From positions 2,609,246-2,673,245 of the forward strand of contig NC_087081.1 of NCBI RefSeq assembly GCF_026151205.1: a DNA stretch of 64,000 nt. The letters are read 5' to 3'. The notes below the pieces were generated by a model. It was not told the origin of the DNA. It did not search any database and saw only the letters and a program-made list of their open reading frames with translations. This DNA is from Bolinopsis microptera (taxonomy: Eukaryota; Ctenophora; Tentaculata; Lobata; Bolinopsidae). This document shows positions 9,801 through 20,171 of this stretch, piece after piece. Made by a program: the position numbers and the translations under genes. Position 1 is the first letter of the stretch, and the number at the start of each line of letters is the position of its first letter.

Positions 9801-12800
9801 GGTTCACTTTCTTTGGTAAATTGCATTTTAAGAAGTTATAGCTGTAAAACTCAAGATGATCACCGTATTATAGGTAATCAGTACATCTTATCCGGTAAAC
9901 GTACTGTAGTGCGACACGTACTGTAGTTCGAAACCTGAAGGTTGACAAGACCGTACTGTAGTGTGACACCAGAACCTGTCATATTTTCAAGTTCAGGTCA
10001 GATCCTATCCTTGTTATGAACCATTAAGTGATTCGTCGGGTCGGTCCACGAATGTCGAAGTGATCCATTTTATCCAGGTGTGACACAGACAGCTGTGACA
10101 CAGGTGTGACACAGGTGTGACACAGACAGAAACATGTCAACTAGCTAACCTGCCAGATTTCCCCTTCCGATTTCTGCAGAACTAGGATATCAGCTCTATT
10201 CCACCAGGTAACTAATTCCTAGAGCTCTGAAGTATATTGGACTTCATAATTTGTACACTGATTGCCAGATAGGCTATTGGATACCATAAAATTGTTAAAA
10301 CTAAGACTACTTTTCTTGAGGATTTAAGTCCTTTGTTTAATAACTTAATTAGTGATTGAACATGATTAGTTTGGCTGGCAAAGATTCTGACGAAATTGGT
10401 CCCCTAAAACTACACCATTTTCAGAGTAACATAAAGTCGCAACAGAGTTAGTTTGTCTTCAGAACTCATCAGATTTCACACTGCCAGCTTCTTTTCAATT
10501 CCAAACACTTGATTGGTAGACTATTATTAAATCCGGACTAAGACAATGTCAAATAGCTAAAATGTTTTTGAGGTAAGTTTTTCATGGGATTTGTGTTTAC
10601 ATAATTACCCAGTACAGGTCTCACAACCATAATATTATGTTAATTAACGTGTGCCTTGGTTAATTAATTTAATTAATTATTTAAAATCAGTACACAAGTC
10701 ACGGATAATTGGACAATGCCTTGCCCATTTTCTAAAAGTTTTCAATTTATGGGGCTTTTCAACATCAAGCATTAAGCAACCAAGTGTGCTTGCTCAAATA
10801 AAGACCCACAAAATGTTTAAATCCCATATACACGGACAAGAGTCCACCCAATTAAAGTATAATTATAGAAATTAAAATTAAATTTAAAAAACTTTTACCT
10901 TAGGATACTTTTCAGTGAACTTGTTAGCTAAATGCTCCCTCAGTCTCAGATCCATTTCATATGATCCCAGACCTCTGTCATACCTGAAACCACGTTGTAT
11001 TATGAACCAAACAAAAACTCTCAGAACTGACGGATAATTCTTCAGTTCTTATATTTTTCTCATTGCCTCGCCCCTCCCTCCCTTTAAATATATCGGGTTG
11101 CGAAACGGAGATGACCATTGACGAAGTTAACTGATATCTTGCTCCAAGAAAATTTGACTCTGAATAAAACGTTGTGCACCAGTGGTCCAGTTATGTATAC
11201 ATTTTGTTCACTGTAACGACCTTTTTTAAGATTATAAAAAAATAGAACGGCTGATATATTATATGCATGATAAAGTAGGACAACAAAATATTTAATATTC
11301 ACAAGAAATTATCAAATTGCTAAACAAATAAAAGTAAAAGTAAAAGCAAAAGTAAATAAATATTATAATTACCCAACTCCCATGACTTGTACAGTATTTA
11401 CCAACTCCTTGGTGACTTTGTCCTTGACTTGGGAGTAACTGACAACAGCAGCTGTGGTAAACTGAGATCCTACGGTCGCGAATAATACGATCTGGGGAGG
11501 ACAAAATGTAGTTAAGTTATTATTAATAAAGTTATTACAAGTATAAAATGTACTTAAGTTATTATTAATTAAAAGTTCTTAACAAGGGATAGTTAAAAAC
11601 AACGCCCAAGTCCAATCTAATATCTATCCCTAAAATAAATGACTTTTTATGTAAAGTTTACGTAACTGCTCAATAAAGTTAAGTAGTTAGGTATTATATT
11701 TGCCAGGCAATATGAGATGAGTTATTATCCAAAATAGATACTACGCACATGAACCAAGCTCATAAAAACCCGCAACATTAAACATAATATCCGAGCGAGA
11801 AGAGAAAGGAATATATTGCCTGCCAACGCACAGTCCAGTATGAAAACTCTTTTTGTGTTCAATGTTTTACTTACCATGGGCTTTTCAGTCATTTTGATGT
11901 TTCTGAAGACTGCATATTGCAGTGATATAGCTGAGGTTGTTGTCATCAGCTGCATTACTTGGACTCCAGCTATTTCCGCTACACTGGAGGGTCATTTGTT
12001 TAACTTCTTCTCATTAAGGGATACATAAACTTTTTACTAAGATCGTGGCACATACCTAACAATTAGCTTCTCATTTAAAATTAAATGTATATAATATTGC
12101 TTTTGTAAGATTAACAATTTAAGAACTTTTCTAATCTAATCTACTATATTATCTACATTCCAAGACACTTGAAACGATTTAACCTGCATATTGTTTATCT
12201 TACATATAAAGTTACGCACAATTTTTGACCGGCTCCCGTTACCGAATCGTATGTTTCTGAACCGTTGCAGTTGTAAAGGTCAGGTCTTCAGCCCGGTATG
12301 AAAAGAGTTCGTTTGATGGACAGATTTCCAGTAGTGATTCATTCCTTCAGGGATTAAATCCAATAGGGATCCATTCTGCTTGCTCTTTAAAAAAACTATA
12401 AATGCGTACATTTCTAGTTTAACACCGCGTTATCCTTTACAATTAGTTCCCCCTTACATAACCCAACATTTTCTTATTAGCGAACTGAAAGAAATAAACC
12501 CTATGAAAGTGTTCCTGTTATTGGCTGTATTGGTGGGAATGTCTGTTGCTATCAAATGTAAGGTCGGTATTGGTGGCGCTGCTGTGGATGTACACTGTAC
12601 TAGCAACTTTGGAAAATGCCTTACTATCGACACTCTAGGTCTGGGCATCAAAACTTACTCTTGTGGGACTGGCTGTGGGGCACTTCCACACTGTAGTTCA
12701 TGTAACTATGATCTGTGCAACTCTGCTGCAGGGTTCAGATTGGGAATGAACCATCTCCTTATTATATGTCTCTTGCAGTCAGTCATATTTATTTTAGTTC

Positions 12801-15800
12801 AGTAAAGTAAAGACATGTTGATGTTTATCAATTTTGTAATTAGAGGGATTTGGAGACTGTTAATAATTGTTACTTTTAATTATTTTCAAATGCGCATGTT
12901 TAATTATTTCAACCTTGTAAAGAAATTTAACACGTTTTTATTTTTTTAAAGAATTAAAATAAAATTGCTTCATTAGTCTACAATTCCGAATCTTAAACTT
13001 GGCAACATGCCAACCGGGTAAATATAACAAGCCATACCTACGATGAAATATATCTGTACAGATGCCATTAAACTCAATTCATCGTCAACTGAAGTTAGCC
13101 TCCCTACTTACATCTACCCTCTAACCTCTACCCTCTAACCTCTAACCTCTAACCTCTAACCTCGAACCTCTAACATCTAACCTCTAACATCTAACCTCTA
13201 ATATCTAACCTCTTGGTAAAGATGAATACCCTAACGCCAGACCCCCGCCAGACCCACAAACTCCATAGATTATAGTATTTTTGATAGAAGGATGATATTT
13301 AAAGCTGTATTAATAGCTTGCTGCTCAAGGTATTATTGTTGTATTTTATTTATTAACCATTTATCATTGTTAGGCATGTAGACAAATTTCCAGTTATCGC
13401 AAGAGTTGTCTCACTTGTTCAGAACATATTTGTCTACATCCCTCATCATGGAAAAGTTTTTAAGCCCTCAGCGCTTGGACATCACCCTCACAGATAAAGG
13501 TGACGAAGTTGCAGATACCTACCTGCACTGGAAACAGACTCTAGACAATTTTATTACTATTCTTGGTGAAAAAGCTAACACCGAAGAGACACAATATATG
13601 GTGCTTTGCAATTATGTGAGCCCCTCAATATATACAACTATCAAGGGTGAAACAAAGTTTTCGGAGGCAGTTAAGATCTTGAATGGTTTGTTTGTTAAAA
13701 CAAAGAATACTAACTTTGCGAGATTGTGTTTATCTACACGGAGTCAAACTGAAGCTGAATCAGTTGATCAATTCGTCTTGGCGTTGCGGACACTGGCAAA
13801 ACAGTGTAATTTTACCGAAGTATCAGCTGCTGTTCATGGGGAAGAGAGCATTAGAACAGCTCTTATCAGTGGGCTAAGGGACAAGCAAATTCGGCAGCGC
13901 CTAATGGAGGACACTAAAAGTTTAGATGATACCATCACTCTGGCTTGTACTCTGGAGCAATCAATCTCAAACAATGAAAAGTATAACGGTTCTAATCTAA
14001 ATGGTATTGTTAAGGGAAACGATTCTGGACTGGATTCAAAGGATCATGCGGTTGTAGCTGCCACTCACGGCAATTCAGTTAGTCCTAATATAAAGTGTGG
14101 ATATTGTGGTAAGGAGTACCATGTTCGAACTGCGTGTCCTGCTAATAATACTACTTGTAAAACTTGCGGTAAGCGCGGACATTGGGCACGAGTATGTCGA
14201 TCAGCGACGGGTCTTGGGAAGACCGCACCTAATGATTACTTCTCTAAGAAGAACTCTGCAAACAACGCTTATACTCCAGTTAACAACGCCTACAACGTCC
14301 CGTCTGCTGATCAGCCCCAGCAATCATCCCCATTCTCTTATCTTTGTGCTATGTCTCCATCGACACCTTCAACGCTGTCTCAGACAACCGTCAACGCAAA
14401 GGTAAATAATCATATCGCTTACATTTTGATTGACACTGGTAGCTCAGAGAGTTTTGTTGACTTGGGTTTTGCTAGGCGAAATGGCATAACGATAGGCCCT
14501 GGTACGAACAAAATAACTTTAGCTTCGGAATCAATGTCAACAAACACTCAGGGGTCCTGTGTAGTAGATATTGTGATTGAAGGCCACTCCTATTCAGAGT
14601 GTAAATTATCAGTTATGGACAAACTATGTTGCGACGCAATCGTGGGTTTGGATTTACTCCGAAGTCATATGAATCTTGTGGTTAATTTCGGAGGAAATAG
14701 AGATCCCTTGGTGATAGATGAAGCTGGTAGGAACTGTGCACAGCTTTCAATGTCGAACCTTGAGCCCATACCTCTATTCTCCACATTAATGGAAGGCACC
14801 AATCCAATCGCTTGTAGGTCCAGAAAGTACTCTGATGCAGAGAGAGCATTTATAGCAAAATCGGTTAAAGAGTTATTGGAACAGGGCACTATTAGGCCAA
14901 GTAATAGTCCTTGGAGAGCACAGGTCCTCGTTACAGGTTTAGATTCGGCAAGGCCCCGAATGGTGGTAGACTACTCTCGAACGATCAACAAATTCACACA
15001 CTTAGATGCGTATCCTCTGCCAAACCTTGATACTATGGCCTCGCAGATAGCTAAGTACAGGATCTATAGCACATTTGATCTTAAGTCTGCCTACCATCAA
15101 ATCCCGATTCTCGAAGGAGAAAAGCCACTCACAGCCTTTGAAGCAGCTGGGAAACTATTTGAATTTAATGGCATTCCCTTTGGAGTCACTAATGGCGGGC
15201 CTGTTTTTCAACGTAATATGGACATACTTGTGGAGGAAAATAAGTTAGATAGTGTTTTTCCTTATCTGGACAATATAACGGTTGGGGGCTATGATCAGGA
15301 AGATCACGACAAAAACGTCAAGGGGTTATTGTCGACTATTAAGAAGTTGGGACTAACGTTGAATCATGATAAGACTATAAGTTCAGTTGAAACTATCAAC
15401 ATTTTGGGCTATCAAATTTCTCACGGCACTATCCGTCCTGATCCTGAGCGCATGCAGCCGTTGAGGGACTTGCCGGTACCACATGATGCTGACTCACTAA
15501 AAAGGGCCATGGGCTTATTCTCTTATTATGCTAAATGGGTGCCAAAATTCTCGGACTTGGTACGACCTTTGATAGACCCGGAATTCCCCCTACAGAAAGA
15601 GGCAATCACGGCATTTAATAATCTGAAAACGTGTATAGAGGGTTCCTGTGTAGTCTGCCCTAACACTAATGAGCTGATGGTGCTAGAGTCTGACGCTTCT
15701 GATTTTGCAGTCTCGGCCAGTTTGAATCAAGGAGGAAAACCGGTGGCATTCTTTTCTCGAACATTGAAGCCTCATGAAAGGAAACATCATGCAGTGGAGA

Positions 15801-18800
15801 AGGAGGCTTGTGCTATTGTGGAGGCATGTCGTGCGTGGCGACATTACTTAGTTAGCCGGCACTTTAAATTACTTACGGATCAGCAGGCTGTTTCGTACAT
15901 ATATGATAAAAAGAATCATGGAAAGACTAAAAACAGCAAGATAGACCGATGGCGTATTGAACTCAGCTGTCTAGACTTTGACATAGAGTACAGACCAGGC
16001 CCGCTTAATGTCACAGCGGACTGCTTGTCAAGAGCATTTAGTGCTGCTACATATCATACAGGTCCTTCCCTCTCTCGGATTCACGAAGAACTATGTCACC
16101 CTGGGGTCACTAGAAGGTATCACTTCGTTAGGAGTAAGAATCTTACCTATTCTCTAGCGGAGGTAAAAGAGACCATCGCGAAATGTGTGGTGTGTTCTAA
16201 GATTAAACCACGTTTCTGTAAGTCCGAGAACTCTCCAGTGATTAAGTCAACACAACCTTTTGAACGATTGAGCATTGATTTTAAGGGACCCTTACCAAGT
16301 GGTACAGGGAACAGGTTCATATTAACTGTAGTTGACGAGTACTCGAGGTTCCCGTTTGCCATTCCGTGCCGTGATCAAGAGTCAAGGACAGTGATTAAGG
16401 CGCTCATGAATTTATTTTCATTGTTCGGTACTCCGGGGATGGTCCACTCGGATAATGGACCATCACTCGTCTCTCACGAATTCAGATCATTCCTAATTGA
16501 GAACAACATTGGATTCTCAAATAGCAGCCGGTATAATCCCAGAGGAAATGGCCAAGTTGAAAGATATAATGCCGTTATATGGAAAGGAATTGAACTGGCG
16601 TTGGCTAATAAGAAATTAGCACCATGTCACTGGGAACAGGTCCTCCCTCAAGTTCTGCACTCTATCCGCACCTTATTATGTACCTCAACTAATCAATCAC
16701 CTCACGAGCGATTATTTAGTTATGTTAGGAGATCTGCCACAGGTAATTCGCTACCTTCTTGGCTTATTGGGGCATCCAAGGTTCTTCTTAAGAAACACGT
16801 GAGGTCTAATAAATACGATGATTTGTGCGAAGAGGTGGATATTGTCTCACTACAGCCTGAATCTGCTAAAGTTAGGTTTGCTTCCGGAAGGGAGGCCTCG
16901 GTATCGATTCGGGATATTGCTCCTCTGGCAGGTCAAGTTGAGATTGACCCTGGACAAAATTCTGTTGTTGATTGCGGTGAAGTACAGACTATTGATAGGG
17001 AATTAACCGCAGGACCTGTTGTAATCGGACAAGATAGTGGCTCTGTTCCTACTGAGAATACGTGTAACCCTGCTGTTCCGCCGTCGGACGTTGTGGTACC
17101 GGACTTTACCCCTGCATTACGTAGGTCACAGAGGACTAATAAGGGAGTACCTCCTCCGCGGTTTGAGGCAGGTTGAAACTTTATTGACTTGCTGTTTAAT
17201 GAATGATATATTTTCTGGAATTGTGATTTTTATGGTATTAATCAGATTTATAACTTGGTAGATTTGAGGTTTTACGAATCGTGTTTTACAAATTCATGTT
17301 TTATGAGTGCCTTTTTGAACAACACATGTTTATGAAAGATGTATTTTTATATGAACCGATTATTTGGTTTTTTTGCGAGTATGTGACTTTTGAGAAGTTT
17401 TATCAATGTTTTATCATATGTACTGTATCCTTATCTGCGCATTGAAATGGCGCTAATCCGTATAAAAAGCACAATTTTCAGCTGGCGCGCGCATTTGCGC
17501 GTTTCTATTTGTAAAATTTTTAAATTTTGTTTGATTTTTACGGGGGGTGTATGTTGTATTTTATTTATTAACCATTTATCATTGTTAGGCATGTAGACAA
17601 ATTTCCAGTTATCGCAAGAGTTGTCTCACTTGTTCAGAACAATTATTATTTTACCAAAGTCCCCAAACTGAAGTGGTTGCACACTTCTTGGTCATTCATC
17701 TATTTTCTTTACTGTCACGGTGTTATTTTATTGAGTTAAATAGACACGGATTCTGGTGGGGAGGTGAAGCATAATTGTTTTGACACATGACAGTAATTCT
17801 AAGGATTGATCGGTCAATGCTGGATTGTTGAATCGCTGTCATACTAAGGAAGGGCACCTTTTTTCCAACAAAGAGAAGGGCAAAATGGAAATGTAAGCTA
17901 TATTTGCCACAACAAATACTACCCTGTTTGTCCCGGGCAAGATGTGGATTGTGGTGGGGAGGTGACTTAATCAGGGATTTGTAGAGCTGGAGCATAACAG
18001 GTTTTATCCTGTCTTTGAATGATCCAAGAACCTAAGATGCCATCTGACTTGCCTGGTGAACCATGATGATATATTATTATTTATCAATTAATAAACCAAT
18101 TGTAAAACTTACTTGAGCATAGCTTCCCTTTCCTTCTGATTGAAGAAAGGAGGAACACAGATTATAACCTTACTGACTGGAGCTTCCCCGTGTTTTGTAG
18201 CGAGCAGCACCGCAAACTCTATCTGCGGGGTTTTTAGTTACAGACTGTTATCTGTACTTGGAGAAGGTACATTGATCCTGGCAAAAATGTACAAGAAATG
18301 TACAAGAAATGTACAAGAAGTGATGCGTGAAAGCTGAATCTAATGTTAAGGTATGTTGTATTCTCCCATGAATATATATTATATAAGGGTAAAATTAGTG
18401 AGGGTAAACTGTATTAATTTGCTAAATTTTATCCAGATGCCAATTGCTTGCATAGTTCCTTACTTGCATTGCCAGTAACTCCTCAACACTGTAAAATGTA
18501 TTGTCGTCGTGTCGGAACACTACTGTATTTCTCACTGGATCAGCTTCTATCGTATGATAGGGAAACCTGTGTTGTATTTGGACGCTAACTTAATATTTGA
18601 GAAAAACTTTAAGGAGATACGGTGTAGTTTCAATAATCAATACAGATACTCAACTAATTTAGGATAACTCGAATGTTTACCTTTCTTTATACTCAGTGAC
18701 CACTGGGTTATCTGTAGATTTACCGAGTAGATCTAACAGGTTAGAGTATGCGTTCTTCGGTGATTTTTCTCCCTGAAAATGAGTTGTGTTGAAAACTTTT

Positions 18801-19607
18801 GTTTACGCTTTCGACCATTTAATTATTTGCGCCAATACAACACCTGTCGCCATACGTTACATTTGAATAAATTCAAGATTGTGAATACCCGGAATAAATC
18901 ATGAGACTCTTTACAAAAGTTACTACCAGTAAAAGTTACCAGCTGCTCATTAAAGAAATCAGAAGTTCATTATCATGATGTACGACATAGTACGTAAGTC
19001 TTTGCGTCATACCACTGTACGATTTAATTGTACAGTAGTATACTACGGGTCCATTGGAGACTGTGCCACGTTCAAGATCTATTAACGCGCATTGCGCGCG
19101 CTAATTTACTTATGAGGATGGATTTTTGCTATGTACGCGAAACCATGCGGCTTACACTAAGTTCAGTTTTTCCGTGACCAATTTTTGATTTTCCTCGAGG
19201 TCCAAAACACTAAATAATTAATAAGTGCTAAAATATTTACCCTGGTTACAGCGGTATCACCAAATAACCGTTCATCACCCTTAATGTAGACTGTCATTGG
19301 AGTTTTGCGTTTGGTTTCGGTGTTTAACACAATGTCTATGGGTACTCCAGGCTTTACAATTCCTATCTGAAAAAGTGTGATTCGATTTTAAGTGCATCTC
19401 CCGACAAAAATGTTGTTATTCGTATAAAAGTATGGATTATTCAAACGACAACCGCATGACTTGATATCAAACGTTTAAATTACTTGATTATTACACAAAC
19501 AGTTTTAGACGTACCTTCATGAATTCAGTGCCCAAATCGAGAGAGATCAAGGAAGTCGAGGACACTGTTGCGAACAGCGCTAAGCTGATTAACAACCTTA
19601 ACAACAT
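6872..19607 (-). CDS. HYOU1: HYOU1/GRP170 (hypoxia up-regulated 1), N-terminal half in 11 exons
   Basis: HYOU1 is an endoplasmic-reticulum Hsp70-family chaperone and nucleotide-exchange factor for BiP. Coding exons in transcript order are 19607-19515, 19366-19241, 18772-18681, 18566-18464, 18222-18113, 11983-11875, 11491-11373, 10983-10899, 7763-7570, 7323-7198 and 6958-6872. All have GT/AG borders and the phases join without a break, giving 414 codons plus 2 nt. The start is an ATG followed by a hydrophobic signal peptide (LLRLLISLALFATVSS) leading into SLDLGTEFMKIGIVKPGVP, the family's first ATPase motif. Later hallmarks are FFNQKERE, GYDRGLGSYEMDLRLRE, KTVLSANHDTYAQVES, IEQVVLFGGGTRIPK and INTDEAAAMG. 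This covers the ATPase domain. The substrate-binding half is not in the window; left of 6872 lie only repeats and LINE pieces. The usual NDNTATAL stretch reads MTTTSAISL here. The intron at 11984-18112 is 6.1 kb and holds a Ly6-like gene and a gypsy element. Confidence 0.95.
7764..8698. other. HYOU1 intronic sequence without recognised features
   Basis: This is the first part of the 3.1-kb HYOU1 intron (7764-10898). It is AT-rich, and I see no coding motif or strong repeat before the plus-strand exon at 8699. Confidence 0.5.
8699..9424 (+). pseudogene. Small secreted-protein gene with a galactose-binding-like domain, apparently broken
   Basis: Exon 1 (8699-8756) encodes a signal peptide (MVIFLISVLVLVAVS) and ends at GAAG/GTATGC. 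A second coding block from about 8894 reads VQITNNSAQHDVTKTGDWSK and SMPRLIAFKAYN, then SKWRCSAIHEDGWE. A TAG at 9127-9129 follows, and the same frame continues as VQFRESSNDWSNAVIIANHG and GPWAWKGPPNE up to a donor at about 9227. A third block after TTTTCAAG at 9325 reads FVEEISKQAKWIWIGEDNKR and TVYCRLTSNA, ending before TAAGT. The order W..A..I, then AKWIW, then VYCR resembles a beta-sandwich lectin-like domain of marine invertebrate secreted proteins; that assignment is from memory. The exon 1 phase does not join the open frame of block 2, and the TAG breaks it, so I call it a pseudogene. It lies inside a HYOU1 intron on the opposite strand. Confidence 0.55.
9425..10898. repeat. HYOU1 intron with short direct repeats
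   Basis: At 9899-9968 CGTACTGTAGT recurs three times, mostly followed by GCGACAC or GTGACAC. At 10077-10128 a GTGACACAG unit recurs several times. Otherwise the region is AT-rich with no supportable coding exon; the 74-codon ORF at 10651 has no recognisable features. Confidence 0.6.
12397..12402 (+). promoter_or_regulatory. Candidate TATA box of the Ly6-like gene
   Basis: TATAAA lies 101 bp upstream of the ATG at 12503. It would place transcription start near 12427 and leave a short 5' leader. The position is sensible but it is not otherwise supported. Confidence 0.4.
12503..12805 (+). CDS. Ly6/uPAR-type GPI-anchored small protein
   Basis: This single-exon gene encodes 100 residues. I chose the ATG at 12503 because it starts a clean signal peptide (MKVFLLLAVLVGMSVA); the longer frame upstream adds unlikely sequence. 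The mature part has cysteines at 19, 32, 39, 54, 58, 64, 67 and 72 and ends its domain with NYDLCN, the closing signature of Ly6/uPAR three-finger domains. A hydrophobic C-terminus (residues 84-99) follows, as expected for GPI attachment after the domain near NSAAG. Such proteins sit on the outer cell surface, often as receptors or modulators; the ligand here is unknown. An AATAAA lies at 12958-12963. The gene is nested in HYOU1's largest intron on the opposite strand. The cysteine spacing is shorter than typical, so the family call is probable and not certain. Confidence 0.75.
   Translation: MKVFLLLAVLVGMSVAIKCKVGIGGAAVDVHCTSNFGKCLTIDTLGLGIKTYSCGTGCGALPHCSSCNYDLCNSAAGFRLGMNHLLIICLLQSVIFILVQ
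13111..13213. repeat. CCTCTAA heptamer tandem repeat
   Basis: About 14 copies of a 7-bp unit (CCTCTAA, with CATCTAA variants) lie just upstream of the gypsy element. Its complement TTAGAGG resembles a degenerate telomere unit, though simple slippage would give the same result. Confidence 0.9.
13337..13426 (+). repeat. 5' LTR of gypsy element
   Basis: It is 90 bp long with TG...CA ends, identical to the 3' LTR. It is very short for a gypsy LTR, with no obvious TATA box or AATAAA inside. Confidence 0.93.
13448..17176 (+). CDS. Gypsy Gag-Pol polyprotein (single fused frame)
   Basis: The protein is about 1242 residues from the ATG at 13448 (context ATCATGG); 14 in-frame residues upstream lie partly in the LTR. 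The order is Gag, two CX2CX4HX4C zinc knuckles (about 217-250), aspartic protease (LIDTGSS, D329), reverse transcriptase, RNase H (SDASDFAVSA, D749) and integrase with D944, D1002 and E1038, i.e. a D,D-35-E triad. The enzymes copy the element's RNA and insert the DNA. Gag and Pol share one frame, with no frameshift or stop between them. The reverse transcriptase catalytic box is YLDN (606-609), where most retroelements have YxDD. There is no envelope gene and I see no chromodomain. The frame is fully open, consistent with a young copy. Confidence 0.95.
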   Translation: MEKFLSPQRLDITLTDKGDEVADTYLHWKQTLDNFITILGEKANTEETQYMVLCNYVSPSIYTTIKGETKFSEAVKILNGLFVKTKNTNFARLCLSTRSQTEAESVDQFVLALRTLAKQCNFTEVSAAVHGEESIRTALISGLRDKQIRQRLMEDTKSLDDTITLACTLEQSISNNEKYNGSNLNGIVKGNDSGLDSKDHAVVAATHGNSVSPNIKCGYCGKEYHVRTACPANNTTCKTCGKRGHWARVCRSATGLGKTAPNDYFSKKNSANNAYTPVNNAYNVPSADQPQQSSPFSYLCAMSPSTPSTLSQTTVNAKVNNHIAYILIDTGSSESFVDLGFARRNGITIGPGTNKITLASESMSTNTQGSCVVDIVIEGHSYSECKLSVMDKLCCDAIVGLDLLRSHMNLVVNFGGNRDPLVIDEAGRNCAQLSMSNLEPIPLFSTLMEGTNPIACRSRKYSDAERAFIAKSVKELLEQGTIRPSNSPWRAQVLVTGLDSARPRMVVDYSRTINKFTHLDAYPLPNLDTMASQIAKYRIYSTFDLKSAYHQIPILEGEKPLTAFEAAGKLFEFNGIPFGVTNGGPVFQRNMDILVEENKLDSVFPYLDNITVGGYDQEDHDKNVKGLLSTIKKLGLTLNHDKTISSVETINILGYQISHGTIRPDPERMQPLRDLPVPHDADSLKRAMGLFSYYAKWVPKFSDLVRPLIDPEFPLQKEAITAFNNLKTCIEGSCVVCPNTNELMVLESDASDFAVSASLNQGGKPVAFFSRTLKPHERKHHAVEKEACAIVEACRAWRHYLVSRHFKLLTDQQAVSYIYDKKNHGKTKNSKIDRWRIELSCLDFDIEYRPGPLNVTADCLSRAFSAATYHTGPSLSRIHEELCHPGVTRRYHFVRSKNLTYSLAEVKETIAKCVVCSKIKPRFCKSENSPVIKSTQPFERLSIDFKGPLPSGTGNRFILTVVDEYSRFPFAIPCRDQESRTVIKALMNLFSLFGTPGMVHSDNGPSLVSHEFRSFLIENNIGFSNSSRYNPRGNGQVERYNAVIWKGIELALANKKLAPCHWEQVLPQVLHSIRTLLCTSTNQSPHERLFSYVRRSATGNSLPSWLIGASKVLLKKHVRSNKYDDLCEEVDIVSLQPESAKVRFASGREASVSIRDIAPLAGQVEIDPGQNSVVDCGEVQTIDRELTAGPVVIGQDSGSVPTENTCNPAVPPSDVVVPDFTPALRRSQRTNKGVPPPRFEAG
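17552..17641 (+). repeat. 3' LTR of gypsy element
   Basis: Identical to the 5' LTR over 90 bp. A purine run (GGGGGG at 17542-17547) lies just upstream. Confidence 0.93.
17647..18112. other. HYOU1 intron flank after the gypsy element
   Basis: A direct repeat with GGTGGGGAGGTGA appears near 17756 and 17952. No gene is visible before the HYOU1 exon at 18113. Confidence 0.4.
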
Positions 19608-19936
19608 TGTTGCTGGTGTTAGTGTCTTAGTGGTAACTTGCTTCTACTGGAATATTGGTCGAACTGTTATCTGGTCTAAGGTCTTGCTATGCTACAGGGA
19701 GAAATTATTAAAATGTGCTTTCCGTAAAATATCAACTAAAATATTCATCAATTGGTTACACAATATACCAATTTTTTCAATGATCACGAGGAATAAATCA
19801 CAGAAAATAAAAAAAATAAAAAATTTGGCATCACGAATTAAAGCCTATCAAAAGACACACATGTCATGTAAACAAAAATTTTAATCTCAAAAACTATCAT
19901 TCTCAATAATAGCAATAAAATAAATTTACATAAAAG

Positions 19937-19970
<34 letters not shown>

Positions 19971-20171
19971 ACATATCAATACAAAGTTAAACTTGAAGCT
20001 AGGCTCGATTTGACGCTACCGTGTTCCTTCAATCTGATAGCAAGGTCATTTTAATCATGCAATTATTATATGGCCTTACAATGTCCCTTTATTTTCAGAC
20101 AAACTAGGATAATCATAGCAACGACCAAGTTATGCGTATGTCAGTATCATTTTAATCACGATATATATTAT
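19608..20171. promoter_or_regulatory. HYOU1 upstream region, shared with OSTC 3' flank
   Basis: This 564-bp gap separates the HYOU1 start from the OSTC stop, both on the minus strand. It must contain the HYOU1 promoter and 5' leader. A (TA)n microsatellite lies at about 19937-19971. I looked for an ER-stress element (CCAAT-N9-CCACG) and did not find a clear one. The plus-strand ORF here overlaps HYOU1 exon 1 antisense and is not credible. Confidence 0.5.

Larger units (their letters stand above)
13337..17641 (+). mobile_element. Ty3/gypsy LTR retrotransposon with 90-bp LTRs, in a HYOU1 intron
   Basis: The two terminal repeats (13337-13426 and 17552-17641) are identical over 90 bp, begin TGTTG and end GAACA. 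They are flanked by a 5-bp target duplication ATTAT (13332-13336 and 17642-17646). A short G run at 17542-17547, ten bases before the 3' LTR, is a plausible polypurine tract. One long gag-pol frame fills the interior. Identical LTRs point to a recent insertion. The element is in sense orientation opposite to HYOU1, within a 6.1-kb intron. I could not recognise a tRNA primer-binding site after the 5' LTR. Confidence 0.95.

Noticed and set aside
19519-19884. 121-codon plus-strand ORF
   Set aside because: It is antisense to HYOU1 exon 1 and its upstream region, with no recognisable domain.
19608-20171. ER-stress response element in the HYOU1 promoter
   Set aside because: ATTGG occurs near the start but no CCACG/CGTGG partner at the required spacing was found.
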